Shown: positions 10,182 to 20,205 of the stretch, piece after piece
Position numbering within the stretch: the stretch's first letter is position 1
How the letters are laid out: each line of letters starts with the position of its first letter
Assembly (NCBI RefSeq): GCF_011761475.1
Contig: NZ_JAASRS010000001.1
Location: forward strand, 2,852,001 to 2,916,000
DNA: 64,000 nt
Reading direction: 5' to 3'
Origin: Saccharococcus thermophilus
Lineage (GTDB): Bacteria > Bacillota > Bacilli > Bacillales > Anoxybacillaceae
Made by a program: the position numbers and the translations under genes
The notes under the pieces: model-generated
Seen by the model: the letters and a program-made list of their open reading frames with translations, nothing else
What the model was told of the DNA's origin: nothing
Databases searched by the model: none

Positions 10182-10967
10182 TTAATTCCCTGCACCTCGA
10201 TATCGTTTTACCCCTGCGTTCCACAAAAACACGGAAATCGCAAAAAAGATGATGCCCATGACTGGAGTAAAAAACGCATATCCGTACCATTCTTTTTTGC
10301 CGAGAAAATAGGACGCCGGATACACGCCAACGAACGCAAACGGCAAAATCCACGTTAAAATATAACGGATGGCGCGATGATAAATATCAATCGGATAGCG
10401 CCCGTAGTTGCTGATGTTGTACATCATCGGCATGATGGATGTACGAGCATCGGCCCAAAAACTAATGGTCGCCAATGACACAAATACTCCCGCATAAATA
10501 AACGTTCCACCTAGTACAAACAAAATAAACATAAAAATATCATACCAATGCAGCGAAAGATGCAAGCGCGCACCCGCATACACCATAATGATCATGCCTG
10601 TTACCCCGCCAAGAAGCGACTCTAACTCCATGCGTTCGAGAATAATTTGAAACAAGCTGTGCACCGGGCGTGTCAATACACGGTCCATTTCTCCACGCAC
10701 AATATAGCGCTCATTAAAATCCCACACGTTAAAAAATGCTCCAAACACCGCATATGGGACTAAGAAAAATCCGTAAATAAATAAAATTTCATCACGCGTC
10801 CAGCCGTGCAATAATGACGTATGCCCAAACACGACGAGAAGAAAAACAAGATTGACCGCCTGTGACATCAAATCAGAAATAAACTCGACAAGCAAATCAG
10901 CGCGATATTGCAACTTTGTTTTCATGTACTGCGCCATATATTGAAAAAAGATCGATACGTAAAACAC
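10182..10967 (-). CDS. ABC-2 type permease (PF06182 family), second subunit
   Basis: A 261-residue protein with about six membrane helices, a short N-terminal amphipathic segment (QYMAQYMKTKLQYRADLL), and the RYPIDIYHRAIRYILTWILPFAFVG segment typical of the DUF990/ABC-2 family. It starts three bases after the preceding permease stop. With the other permease and the ATPase it forms a three-gene exporter. Substrates of these systems are mostly unknown; some relatives export lipids or antibiotics. It ends at a strong terminator. Confidence 0.85.
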   Translation of the reverse strand: MFYVSIFFQYMAQYMKTKLQYRADLLVEFISDLMSQAVNLVFLLVVFGHTSLLHGWTRDEILFIYGFFLVPYAVFGAFFNVWDFNERYIVRGEMDRVLTRPVHSLFQIILERMELESLLGGVTGMIIMVYAGARLHLSLHWYDIFMFILFVLGGTFIYAGVFVSLATISFWADARTSIMPMMYNISNYGRYPIDIYHRAIRYILTWILPFAFVGVYPASYFLGKKEWYGYAFFTPVMGIIFFAISVFLWNAGVKRYRGAGN

Positions 10968-10970
10968 GAC

Positions 10971-11762
10971 TCACCCTCCTTGAATGACAAGCTGTTTTTT
11001 CGCCGCTCGCCACAATAACTGAATCGGGATGAGCAACAGCACGCACCATACAAGCTGAAACAAAAGGCCATGGATAATTGCCTGCCCTTGAAAGCTTTCT
11101 GTCACAATCATGCTTGGAATATAGCTGATCCCTTGAAACGGGAAGTATTTCATTACCTCTTGCGCCCAATCCGGATAAAAGCTGATCGGCAAAATAAGCC
11201 CGGAAAACAAGTCGATCACAAATCGCTTTGCCCGCAATAACCCTTCATTGTTAAGGGTAAAAAATGTGATGATGCCCGCAAGCAAATTCAGCTCCGAATT
11301 AATAATAAAGCTGAACCCAATCGACAAGGCGAAAAACATCCATGTATGAACATCGGTTGGAAAACGGAGAGGCAAAAATAAAGCGACAAGAAAAATTCCC
11401 GGAAGCGAAAGAAACAACAAACGAAAGATTCCTTCCCCTAATCCTTGCATCGTTTTCATTCCAAGATAACTGTAAGGACGGATAAGCTCTGTCGCCACTC
11501 TTCCTTCTTTAATCTCCATGGCGATTTCACGGTCGATATTATTAAAATAAAACGCCCGCGCCATCCATGAGATGGCGACATACGTTGTCATTTGCTCCAT
11601 CGACATTCCTTGCATCGTCGATTTGCCGCCATAAATCGCCGACCAAAGAAAATAGTACGCCGCGATATTAATGGCGTAAATGAGAATACCGGTGTAATAA
11701 TTTGTCCGGTAGGCAAGCATCATTAAAAAGCGGATGCGGATCATTTCAATATATTTATCCAT
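10971..11762 (-). CDS. ABC-2 type permease (PF06182 family), first subunit
   Basis: About 263 residues with six predicted helices. It resembles the neighbouring permease (LIRPYSYLGMKTMQGLGEG; FVIDLFSGLILPISFYPDWAQEVMKYFPFQGI) and probably forms a heterodimer with it. The start at 11762 (MDKYIEMIRIRF) is chosen because GAAGAAGGTG precedes it; an ATG at 11780 would have no ribosome binding site and would overlap the ATPase further. It overlaps the ATPase stop by 8 bases, implying coupled translation. Confidence 0.85.
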   Translation of the reverse strand: MDKYIEMIRIRFLMMLAYRTNYYTGILIYAINIAAYYFLWSAIYGGKSTMQGMSMEQMTTYVAISWMARAFYFNNIDREIAMEIKEGRVATELIRPYSYLGMKTMQGLGEGIFRLLFLSLPGIFLVALFLPLRFPTDVHTWMFFALSIGFSFIINSELNLLAGIITFFTLNNEGLLRAKRFVIDLFSGLILPISFYPDWAQEVMKYFPFQGISYIPSMIVTESFQGQAIIHGLLFQLVWCVLLLIPIQLLWRAAKKQLVIQGG

Positions 11763-12759
11763 GCACAACACCTTCTTCATAGATGTTGCGGATAATTTCT
11801 TCTGTAGAAATTTCGTTAATGTTCATATCCTGAATCGAATAGCGGGAAACAACGCGATTAATGACTTCTGGCAACAGCGATGGCGCTATATTTGCTGTCC
11901 AGACGTTTGCTTGCTCCCCTTTTTTCCATGTTACTTGTAAACCGTCCGTCAATTCCTTTAAAGCATCTAATGTAATTTCGTTTGCGAACGTAAATTGAAT
12001 TTGTTTTCCTTCTCCCCAGTTTTCTTTGAGACGCTTAAGCGAACCATCGTAAATGATTTTTCCTTCATCGAGCATAATCACGCGTTCACATAACGCTTCG
12101 ATGTCGGAAATATCATGGGTCGTTAATAAAATAGTTGTGTTGTATTTCTCATTAATTTCTTTTAAAAACTGGCGGATTTTCAGTTTTACAAGCACATCTA
12201 AGCCAATCGTCGGTTCATCTAAAAATAAAAGCGGCGGGTTATGAATAAGCGCGGCAGCCAGCTCACAGCGCATCCGCTGTCCAAGCGATAGCTTGCGAAC
12301 CGGCTTGTCCAACAGCGGAGCGATATCGAGCGTTTCAATGACATGTTCCATATGTTCCTTGTAGTCTTTATCCGATACACGGTACACTTTTTTCAACAGC
12401 CGAAACGACTCTTGTACGGCGATATCCCACCAAAGTTGCGAGCGCTGCCCGAATACAACTCCGATGGTCCGCACGAACGCTTCCCGCTCTTTATGCGGAT
12501 TCATGCCGTTGACGAGCACTTTTCCGGATGTCGGCGTCAAAATTCCCGTAAGCATTTTAATCGTTGTCGATTTCCCCGCGCCATTTTCGCCAATATAGCC
12601 AACCATTTCTCCTTGTTTTACGGTAAACGAAATATCGTTGACAGCGCGGATGATTTGATAATTTCGTGTAAATAAATCGCGAAACGCTCCAACTAAGCCA
12701 GAGCGACTCAAATGCGATTTAAATTCTTTTCGCAGTTTCTCTACTTCAATGGCGTTCAT
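11755..12759 (-). CDS. ABC-2 exporter ATP-binding protein
   Basis: A 334-residue ATPase with Walker A GENGAGKSTT, Q-loop FGQRSQLWWD, signature LSLGQRMRCELAAAL, Walker B LLFLDEPTIGLD and switch His in LLTTHD. The FGQRSQLWWD loop and the C-terminal accessory domain of about 90 residues are typical of ATPases paired with DUF990-type permeases. The ATG at 12759 follows GTGGAGGGAGTGTAAC; longer in-frame starts lack a site. First gene of a three-gene operon, divergent from gsaB. Confidence 0.9.
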   Translation of the reverse strand: MNAIEVEKLRKEFKSHLSRSGLVGAFRDLFTRNYQIIRAVNDISFTVKQGEMVGYIGENGAGKSTTIKMLTGILTPTSGKVLVNGMNPHKEREAFVRTIGVVFGQRSQLWWDIAVQESFRLLKKVYRVSDKDYKEHMEHVIETLDIAPLLDKPVRKLSLGQRMRCELAAALIHNPPLLFLDEPTIGLDVLVKLKIRQFLKEINEKYNTTILLTTHDISDIEALCERVIMLDEGKIIYDGSLKRLKENWGEGKQIQFTFANEITLDALKELTDGLQVTWKKGEQANVWTANIAPSLLPEVINRVVSRYSIQDMNINEISTEEIIRNIYEEGVVHG

Positions 12760-12871
12760 GTTACACTCCCTCCACATAGGCAATAGTTTATCCGAAATGA
12801 AAACATGAAACAAATAGTATGCTTTATGTTAAAATAAAAGCCGGCAATGAAATGACAGGAGGCTTGGAACG

Positions 12872-14167
12872 ATGCAATTTACAAAATCCGAACAACTGTA
12901 TCAAGAGGCATTGCAGCATATCGTCGGCGGCGTCAACAGCCCTTCCCGCTCGTACAAAGCGGTCGGCGGCGGGGCGCCAGTCGTCATGGAACGCGCGCAA
13001 GGCGCTTATTTTTGGGACGTCGATGGCAATAAATATATTGACTATTTGGCGGCATATGGACCGATTATTGCTGGCCATGCTCATCCGCACATCACGAAAG
13101 CGATTCAGCGTGCCGCGGAAACTGGCGTTCTTTACGGTACACCGACACCGCATGAAATTACATTTGCGAAAATGTTGAAAGAAGCGATTCCATCCTTAGA
13201 AAAAGTGCGTTTTGTCAACTCAGGAACAGAAGCGGTCATGACGACCATTCGCGTGGCGCGCGCTTATACGGGCCGCGATAAAATCGTCAAATTTGCCGGC
13301 TGTTACCACGGGCATTCTGATTTAGTCCTTGTCGCTGCCGGTTCCGGTCCATCAACGTTAGGAACCCCAGATTCCGCCGGCGTGCCAAAAAGCATCGCCC
13401 AAGAAGTAATTACTGTACCGTACAACGATGTCGACTCGTTCAAACAAGCAATGGACGTATGGGGAGACCAAGTAGCCGCGGTGCTTGTGGAACCAATTGT
13501 CGGAAACTTTGGGATCGTTACGCCAAAAACAGGCTTTTTAGAGGCAATCAATGAAATTGCCCATCAAGCCGGAGCGCTCGTCATTTACGATGAAGTGATT
13601 ACGGCATTCCGCTTTATGTATGGCGGGGCGCAAAATTTATTAGGTATCGAACCCGATTTAACCGCGCTTGGAAAAATTATTGGCGGCGGTCTGCCAATCG
13701 GCGCATACGGTGGTCGCCAAGACATTATGGAACAAGTCGCGCCGCTCGGTCCGGCATACCAAGCAGGGACAATGGCGGGAAACCCAGCATCGATTCTTGC
13801 CGGTATCGCCTGCCTTGAAGTGCTGCAGCAAGACGGCGTGTACGAATACCTTGATAAGCTCGGCGCGATGCTGGAAGAAGGCATACTTCTTCATGCAAAC
13901 AAATACGGCATCCCTATAACGATCAACCGTTTGAAAGGCGCATTCACCGTCTACTTCACCACAGAAAAAGTCGAAAACTATGAACAAGCACAACGAAGCG
14001 ATGGAGAAATGTTCGCGAAGTTCTTTAAACTCATGTTAAAACAAGGCATTAACCTCGCTCCTTCCAAATATGAAGCATGGTTTGTTACGCTTGCTCATAC
14101 CGAAGAAGACGTTGAATATACGCTCAAAGCGGTGGAAAATGCATTTAAGCAATTAAAAAATGAATAA
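12872..14167 (+). CDS. gsaB: Glutamate-1-semialdehyde 2,1-aminomutase, GsaB type
   Basis: A 431-residue PLP-dependent aminomutase that converts glutamate-1-semialdehyde to 5-aminolevulinate for heme synthesis. The opening [25 protein letters not shown], the cofactor motifs NSGTEAVM and [10 protein letters not shown], and the Schiff-base lysine in [19 protein letters not shown] are all present. B. subtilis has hemL in the hem operon and a second copy, gsaB, next to ygaD and ygaE; the neighbours here match the gsaB locus. The ATG follows GGAGGCTTGGAACG. A hairpin follows the stop. Confidence 0.93.
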   Translation: MQFTKSEQLYQEALQHIVGGVNSPSRSYKAVGGGAPVVMERAQGAYFWDVDGNKYIDYLAAYGPIIAGHAHPHITKAIQRAAETGVLYGTPTPHEITFAKMLKEAIPSLEKVRFVNSGTEAVMTTIRVARAYTGRDKIVKFAGCYHGHSDLVLVAAGSGPSTLGTPDSAGVPKSIAQEVITVPYNDVDSFKQAMDVWGDQVAAVLVEPIVGNFGIVTPKTGFLEAINEIAHQAGALVIYDEVITAFRFMYGGAQNLLGIEPDLTALGKIIGGGLPIGAYGGRQDIMEQVAPLGPAYQAGTMAGNPASILAGIACLEVLQQDGVYEYLDKLGAMLEEGILLHANKYGIPITINRLKGAFTVYFTTEKVENYEQAQRSDGEMFAKFFKLMLKQGINLAPSKYEAWFVTLAHTEEDVEYTLKAVENAFKQLKNE

Positions 14168-14172
14168 TTATG

Positions 14173-14215
14173 CAACAATCCCAGGAGGAATACCCTCCTG
14201 GGATTGTTGTTAAGT
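14173..14215 (+). terminator. Hairpin after gsaB
   Basis: A perfect 16-bp stem, CAACAATCCCAGGAGG (14173-14188) with its complement at 14194-14209 around an AATAC loop. The tail TTAAGTTATT is poor in T, so termination may be weak or factor-dependent. Confidence 0.65.
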
Positions 14216-14282
14216 TATTGAAAACGCTTACAAATAAACATCATAACATGGTGAATATGAAATCTAAAAAATGAATAAATAA

Positions 14283-14311
14283 TTGATTTGAATATGCAAG
14301 CATGATATGAT
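14283..14311 (+). promoter_or_regulatory. Sigma-A promoter of the glutamate synthase gene
   Basis: TTGATT at 14283-14288, a 17-base spacer and TATGAT at 14306-14311. Transcription would begin near 14318, giving a leader of about 100 bases. No GltC-like palindrome was recognised. Confidence 0.65.
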
Positions 14312-14363
14312 AGGTTATAAATTCTGAAAATTAAGACCAAAACTTGCTGCTTATGTTGAACAC

Positions 14364-14418
14364 GGGAGGTGAATGGCGAAAAGCAGGAGTTTTCCCGCTT
14401 TAGCGCCACTTACGTATG
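14364..14418 (+). promoter_or_regulatory. Ribosome binding site separated from the ATG by a hairpin
   Basis: The only good Shine-Dalgarno (GGGAGGTGA, 14364-14372) lies more than 40 bases before the ATG at 14416. Between them 14374-14408 can fold: TGGCG/CGCCA, AAAGC/GCTTT, GGA/TCC. Folded, the site sits about 11 bases from the start codon. An ATG at 14373 with a 21-codon frame overlaps the start but is too close to the Shine-Dalgarno for efficient use. Confidence 0.5.
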
Positions 14419-17400
14419 AAACAGCGTTGGAACCCTAACCTTTTTAAAAACTTCCATCAAGCGGAGCATGATGCTTGCGGCATTGTCGCCGCTATCGAAA
14501 AACGACGTATTCCAACCCGAGATAACATTATGACATGCATTGATGCGCTTGTCAAAATGAATCATCGCGCCGGATTTATTAATGGCGAGGGAGACGGCGT
14601 CGGCATCCATATGGATATTCCAAGAAAACTTTGGATGGAAAAACTCGCAAACGCCGGTCAAAATCCAGAAATAGCAAACGACGAAAGTTTTACCGTCGGT
14701 CATCTTTTCATTCATCGGTCTGCAGACATAGATTATATGAAATCACATATCAAACAGCTTTGTAAACATCATGGTTTCTCATTGATTTTTGAATCGGACC
14801 GCGTCACTTCTTCGAGCGCATTAGGACCAATCGCACTTCAACAAGAACCGGTATTTTGGCAAATCGCCTTGCTGCCAAACGACAATGTGCATCTTTCGAA
14901 ACGGTTATTTGACCTGCTTATTGACATCGAGCAAGATGAAAATGTCCACGTTGCCTCTTTAAGCAATTTCCACGTTGTCTATAAAGTGATGGGAGCCGGA
15001 GATATTTTGCCAAAATACTATCATGACTTAGCCCATCCGTTTATCGCATCGACCATGACATTAGGACATAACCGCTACTCGACCAATACGCTGTCTAACT
15101 TTTTCCGCGTTCAGCCGTTTAGCGTATTAGGACATAACGGAGAAATCAACACGATCGCAAAGCTGCGCGAAGAAGCAGCGATGATCGGCGTTCCGCTGAC
15201 AAAAGACGGCAGCGACTCCCAAGACCTAAGCCGGACGATCGAAACGCTCATTTGCCGCTATGGCTATAGCTTATTTGAAGCGATGGATATATTGTTCCCG
15301 CCTATTGTGAATGAAATGAAAGCATATCCGGAGCATCTTCAAGATTTGTATACGTACATCCGCGAAGCATGGGGGCATTTCGCCCAAGGACCGGCGGCAA
15401 TTATCTCCCGTTACGGGGATGAAGCAGTATTCAGCGTCGATGCCCTTGGTTTGCGGCCGCTTTGGAAATTAGAAACGGAAAAGCGGTTTGTGTTTACATC
15501 AGAACCGGGAATTATTCCAACGTGTGAATATACCGGTGAACCAAAACCGCTTGCGCCAGGGGAAAAAATCGGCCTAATGTGGTCTGGCAGCGGGGCCATT
15601 CAAGTGTTGGAATACGAACAGTTCCAGGAAGAAGTATATGTCCGTTTTTCGAAACGGTTTGATCTTACTAACTTCCGGAACCGCCTCGATGTTCCGAAAC
15701 TGGAAAATCACCTATTTGCTTCAGCGCTGACAAAAGTGCATAACGGTCAATATGCCGCGTTCGGCTGGGACAGAGAACACATTCAGCTTTTAGAACAAAT
15801 GGCGGAAAAAGGGGCGGAACCGATTCGCTCGCTCGGTCATGACGCGCCGCTGGCAGCGATTGATCCGAATCGCAAAAATCTTGCTGACTTCATTAAAGAA
15901 AGCGTCGCTGTTGTCACCAATCCAGCCATTGACCGCGACCGTGAGATGGAACATTTCTCAACAAGAACAGTGATTGGCAAACGGCCGTCTCTTTTTGCTC
16001 AAACAGAAACATCCTACGCCATCGAGCTTAGCTCGCCGATTCTCATCGAAGGAAAAATCGGAAACGACTGTGCGACAGAATTACATCATCCTTCGTACGA
16101 TCAAATCGTCCATTCGTTCCAAGAAAAACAATTAGCACACATCCTGTCCGCGACATTTACGGCGGAAGAAAACATCCCGCAGGCGCTAGAGCGTCTTTCT
16201 ACCGAAGCATGTGAGGCGATCCGTTCCGGCAAAACCTTGCTTGTTATTGATGATGCAGAGGCACATCAAAACGGAAACTTATGGATTGACCCACTGCTTA
16301 TCACATCGGCCATCGATCAAGCGTTAGCGAAACAAGGGCTGCGCCGCGACTGTTCGCTTTTGCTTCGTTCCGGAGCGATTCGCTCCCTTCATGATTTTGT
16401 CGTCGCCTATGGATTAGGAGCAAACGCTATCAGCCCGTATCTCATGTTTGCGACGGTTGCGTCAGAAGAGTCGATTACACCTGTTGTTAACCTATTTAAA
16501 GCGCTCAATAAAGGATTAGAAAAAGTGATTTCGACGATTGGCATTCACGAATTGCGCGGATATAGCCGTCTCTTCTCATCAATTGGTCTGCATGATGACA
16601 TTGCCGATGTGTTAAACATCGTCAACTTCTTTGGTTCGGATTCGCTGCAATACGATTTCGAAGCGCTGAAACGAGACGCCATCGCACGCGCGGAAGACTA
16701 CGCGAATGAAAACGCAAAACCAGGAAAAACGTTCCACCTCTTTCCGCGCATTTGGAAAGCGATCGGAGAAGTCGCACAAACAGGATCGTATGATAACTAT
16801 CGAGAAAAAATGAACGAGCTTGAAACCGAAACGCCGACAACGATCCGTCATTTGCTAGATATCAAGAAATCCAACGCACCGGTTCCAATAGAGAAAGTCG
16901 ATATTAGCGTTGGTGAACATAGCCTGCCGTTTGTCATTGCTTCGATGTCGTTCGGTTCGCAAAATGAAGTAGCGTTCCGCGCTTATGCGGAAGCGGCAGA
17001 CCGGCTGAACATGGTCAGCTTAAACGGCGAAGGTGGCGAAATTAAAGATATGCTCGGCAAATACCCGCGCACTCGCGGCCAGCAAATCGCCTCCGGCCGC
17101 TTTGGGGTCAACGCGGAGCTGTTGAACTCTTCGAATCTACTCGAAATTAAAATCGGCCAAGGAGCAAAACCGGGCGAAGGCGGGCATTTGCCGGGTTCAA
17201 AAGTGACGGCAAAAATCGCCGAAGCACGGAACGCGACAATCGGTTCCGACTTAATTTCACCGTCCAATAACCATGACATTTATTCGATCGAAGATTTAGC
17301 ACAAATGATTGCCGAGTTAAAAACGGCAAACGACAAGGCAAAGGTCGCCGTTAAAGTCCCAGTTGTGCCAAACATCGGAACAATTGCCGTCGGCATCGCC

Positions 17401-18888
17401 AAAGCAGGAGCGGACATTATTACGCTAAGCGGCTTTGACGGAGGCACTGGAGCAGCTCGCATCCACGCCCTTCAGCATGTCGGCCTGCCGGTAGAAATCG
17501 GGGTAAAAGCGGCCCATAACGCGCTCATAGAAGCTGGTTTACGACACAAAGTCGAAATTTGGGCGGACGGCGGCATCAAAAGCGCGCTGGACGTTCTTAA
17601 AGTGATGCTGCTTGGGGCCAACCGCATCGGCTTTGGCACGCTATCGATGATCGCGATCGGCTGTACGACGTGCCGCGGCTGTCATTTAGATACGTGCCAT
17701 GTCGGAATCGCCACGCAAATTGAATCGGTAGCGCAAGCAAAAGAACACGGATTGCGCCGTTTCGTACCACGGCAATTCGATGCGGCCGTGCAAGGATTAG
17801 TCAACTTATTCACCGCCTTCGGAAATGAGCTAAAAGCATTGACGGCATCCCTCGGTGTTACCCGTCTGCAAGATATTGTCGGCCGCTCCGACTTATTAGA
17901 GCAAACAAGAGGGCTAGAGCAAATGAATCTGGCAAACTTGCTTAAAGTGCTCGAAGTCGCGCAGCTGGCGCAAAAAGAAGCGGCCGCAAGCGCGGAAGAA
18001 CCAGAGTTGCTCGTGGCAGCCGGAGCAGAATATCTCGATTATCATGTGGAAGATTTGCATCGCTCCCGTGAATTTACGACCATCACGTCAGAACAGCGCG
18101 TTCTCGGCAGTCGTGTTTCGTGTCATCGTGTGCGCGGACGTCTTGATGGTTCGTACAAAAAATTACCGAACGTCACCTTGCGCTATATGAAAGGCTCGAT
18201 CCCAGGCAACGGCCTTGGCGCTTATAACACTCACGGCATTCATATCCATGTTGACGGCGGCGGCCAAGACGGCGTCGGAAAAACGGCTCTCGGCGGTAGC
18301 ATCTTGATTTTTAAAGCAAAAGGAAAAGACGGAAAATTTTATAATGGGTCTGTTGGCAAGGGCTTTGGATACGGCGCACAAAAAGGACTTCTCGTTGTGC
18401 AAGGAAACGCCGATGCACGCGCCGGTATCCGCCTCTCCGGTGCGGATATGATTATCGGCGGCCAAGTAACCGCCCCGCTTCCTGAAGAAGAACACGGAAA
18501 CATCGGCGCGCGCGCGAATATTAAAGGATTCGCCTTTGAGTACATGACAAATGGCCGCGGTCTCGTCCTTGGCGACCCAGGCCCATGGATTTGCGCCGGC
18601 ATGACCGGCGGTGTCGTCTACTTGCGCCATCAGCCCGAAATGGGCTTAACGAAAACGGCATTAGAACGCCGTATCGCCAAAGGAGCGCAAGTACGCCTCG
18701 AGCCATTGAGCGAGCGCGGAAAAGCGGATGTACAAGAGCTACTATCGAAATACATTGAACTATTGAAAGAACACGATCAGCACGAAGAAGCGCAATCATT
18801 ACAGCCGCTTCTTGAAAAACCGGAAGACCATTTCTTCCAAGTCATGCCGACGAAAGAACAAGCTGATCCTTCGATTTCGACAGAATGA
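14416..18888 (+). CDS. gltB: Glutamate synthase, large (alpha) subunit
   Basis: A 1,490-residue protein that transfers the amide of glutamine to 2-oxoglutarate. In order: a class II glutaminase domain with nucleophile Cys21 (EHDACGIVAAIEKR, so the first 20 residues would be a removable propeptide), a central domain (about 440-720), the FMN-binding synthase barrel (about 780-1150, with SFGSQNEVAF, GQGAKPGEGGHLPG and LSGFDGGTGAA), a 3Fe-4S site near residue 1083 (CTTCRGCHLDTC, spacing C-X5-C-X4-C), and a C-terminal GXGXG beta-helix (about 1210-1420). No small subunit (gltD) is adjacent, so it uses one encoded elsewhere or ferredoxin. Upstream of the ATG there is no normal ribosome binding site, only a distant one. 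The B. subtilis large subunit is called gltA. Confidence 0.92.
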   Translation: MKQRWNPNLFKNFHQAEHDACGIVAAIEKRRIPTRDNIMTCIDALVKMNHRAGFINGEGDGVGIHMDIPRKLWMEKLANAGQNPEIANDESFTVGHLFIHRSADIDYMKSHIKQLCKHHGFSLIFESDRVTSSSALGPIALQQEPVFWQIALLPNDNVHLSKRLFDLLIDIEQDENVHVASLSNFHVVYKVMGAGDILPKYYHDLAHPFIASTMTLGHNRYSTNTLSNFFRVQPFSVLGHNGEINTIAKLREEAAMIGVPLTKDGSDSQDLSRTIETLICRYGYSLFEAMDILFPPIVNEMKAYPEHLQDLYTYIREAWGHFAQGPAAIISRYGDEAVFSVDALGLRPLWKLETEKRFVFTSEPGIIPTCEYTGEPKPLAPGEKIGLMWSGSGAIQVLEYEQFQEEVYVRFSKRFDLTNFRNRLDVPKLENHLFASALTKVHNGQYAAFGWDREHIQLLEQMAEKGAEPIRSLGHDAPLAAIDPNRKNLADFIKESVAVVTNPAIDRDREMEHFSTRTVIGKRPSLFAQTETSYAIELSSPILIEGKIGNDCATELHHPSYDQIVHSFQEKQLAHILSATFTAEENIPQALERLSTEACEAIRSGKTLLVIDDAEAHQNGNLWIDPLLITSAIDQALAKQGLRRDCSLLLRSGAIRSLHDFVVAYGLGANAISPYLMFATVASEESITPVVNLFKALNKGLEKVISTIGIHELRGYSRLFSSIGLHDDIADVLNIVNFFGSDSLQYDFEALKRDAIARAEDYANENAKPGKTFHLFPRIWKAIGEVAQTGSYDNYREKMNELETETPTTIRHLLDIKKSNAPVPIEKVDISVGEHSLPFVIASMSFGSQNEVAFRAYAEAADRLNMVSLNGEGGEIKDMLGKYPRTRGQQIASGRFGVNAELLNSSNLLEIKIGQGAKPGEGGHLPGSKVTAKIAEARNATIGSDLISPSNNHDIYSIEDLAQMIAELKTANDKAKVAVKVPVVPNIGTIAVGIAKAGADIITLSGFDGGTGAARIHALQHVGLPVEIGVKAAHNALIEAGLRHKVEIWADGGIKSALDVLKVMLLGANRIGFGTLSMIAIGCTTCRGCHLDTCHVGIATQIESVAQAKEHGLRRFVPRQFDAAVQGLVNLFTAFGNELKALTASLGVTRLQDIVGRSDLLEQTRGLEQMNLANLLKVLEVAQLAQKEAAASAEEPELLVAAGAEYLDYHVEDLHRSREFTTITSEQRVLGSRVSCHRVRGRLDGSYKKLPNVTLRYMKGSIPGNGLGAYNTHGIHIHVDGGGQDGVGKTALGGSILIFKAKGKDGKFYNGSVGKGFGYGAQKGLLVVQGNADARAGIRLSGADMIIGGQVTAPLPEEEHGNIGARANIKGFAFEYMTNGRGLVLGDPGPWICAGMTGGVVYLRHQPEMGLTKTALERRIAKGAQVRLEPLSERGKADVQELLSKYIELLKEHDQHEEAQSLQPLLEKPEDHFFQVMPTKEQADPSISTE

Positions 18889-18892
18889 TGAA

Positions 18893-18928
18893 ACGAGCAT
18901 CCCGCATTGGTGGGATGCTCTCTTTTTG
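18893..18928 (+). terminator. Terminator after glutamate synthase
   Basis: GAGCATCCC and GGGATGCTC form a 9-bp stem around an 8-base loop, followed by TCTTTTT. Confidence 0.85.
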
Positions 18929-19070
18929 GATTTGCCCTTATTCCCCATTTCTTACGTATCCATCGACCTCTCCTTCCGATTTTTGAACCAAAATCCCCGG
19001 ACACATTCCCCTTCTATCACGCGAAGCACTTAGAAGGGGGGTCACCATATTTTCCATGTATATTTCCTTC

Positions 19071-19100
19071 TTGATATCATATATAAAAAGCGTGTATAGT
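19071..19100 (+). promoter_or_regulatory. Putative ygaE promoter
   Basis: TTGATA at 19071-19076, an 18-base spacer and TATAGT at 19095-19100, 44 bases upstream of the ygaE start codon. Confidence 0.55.
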
Positions 19101-19143
19101 ACTAATTGTTTACGATAATGAAGGAGGAAAGGTTTGAGATATT

Positions 19144-20205
19144 ATGAAGCTCGGTGCCCGCATTTTTAAAACGGGAATCGCCGTTACATTAGCGCTTTTC
19201 CTCGCAACGTTACTACACTTCCCTTCTCCCGTATTTGCGGGAATTTCGGCTGTGTTTGCGATGCAGCCGACGATCTATCGCTCTTACCTTTCATTGGTCG
19301 AACAAGTGCAGGCGAATATCATTGGGGCCGTCTTTGCGATCATCGCCGTCCTGTTATTGGGACGCGATCCATTTATTATCGGCCTTACGCTCATGATTGT
19401 TATCGCCCTCTGCTTAAAAATGCGCCTTGAATCTACCATCTCGGTGGCGTTAGTGACGGTTATCGCGATTATGGAATATACAGATAAACAGTTCATCGAA
19501 TTTGCCGTTATCCGTTTTCTCACCATTATGCTTGGCATATTTGCTGCCTTTATTGTCAATTTAATCTTTCTTCCGCCAAAATATGAAAAGAAACTATATG
19601 AGAAAATTAGCGAAAACACGGAAAACATTTTAAAGTGGATTCGAGTCCATATCAGACACGCATCGGAGCATCATATTTTAAAAGAAGATATTGAAAAAAT
19701 AAAAGAAAATATGACGAAGCTTGAACATCTTTACTTAATGTACAAAGAAGAGCGCACCTATTTCCGCAAAAACCGCTTCCAAAAATCGCGAAAGCTCGTG
19801 TTATACCGGCAAATGATCGTCGCGGCTAACCGAGCGCTCGATACATTAAAACTTCTTCATCGCTTTGAAAACGAACTGTATCACATGCCGTGTGAATTTC
19901 AGCAAGTAATCCGTTCGCAGTTAGACTGTCTTCTCTATTATCATGAACAACTACTTCTAAAGTTTATTGGTAAAGTAAAACATCAGCCACGCACGGAAAC
20001 CGCTGATGAAGCGCATCAAGAGAGAATACGATTAATCGAGGCGTTTTACGCGCATCATCACCAATCGAACGAATACTATCTTTTCTCCTTGATCGGCACG
20101 ATTATCGATTATAGCGAGCAATTGGAACATCTTGATAAGCTTATTGACAGCTTCCATCATTATCATCATGATTCTTCCTTATTGAAAAATTTAACCAATG
20201 ACTAA
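19144..20205 (+). CDS. ygaE: YgaE-like aromatic acid exporter family protein (FUSC/DUF939)
   Basis: A 353-residue membrane protein. The N-terminal half (about 1-145) has several close-packed helices with the family motif FAGISAVFAMQPTIYRSY; the C-terminal half is soluble and helical (about 150-345). Relatives are annotated as aromatic acid exporters, but the B. subtilis protein has no proven function. The gene sits beside gsaB in B. subtilis; here glutamate synthase separates them. The ATG at 19144 lies about 16 bases from AAGGAGG, a rather long gap; no in-frame alternative exists except ATT. Confidence 0.8.
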   Translation: MKLGARIFKTGIAVTLALFLATLLHFPSPVFAGISAVFAMQPTIYRSYLSLVEQVQANIIGAVFAIIAVLLLGRDPFIIGLTLMIVIALCLKMRLESTISVALVTVIAIMEYTDKQFIEFAVIRFLTIMLGIFAAFIVNLIFLPPKYEKKLYEKISENTENILKWIRVHIRHASEHHILKEDIEKIKENMTKLEHLYLMYKEERTYFRKNRFQKSRKLVLYRQMIVAANRALDTLKLLHRFENELYHMPCEFQQVIRSQLDCLLYYHEQLLLKFIGKVKHQPRTETADEAHQERIRLIEAFYAHHHQSNEYYLFSLIGTIIDYSEQLEHLDKLIDSFHHYHHDSSLLKNLTND

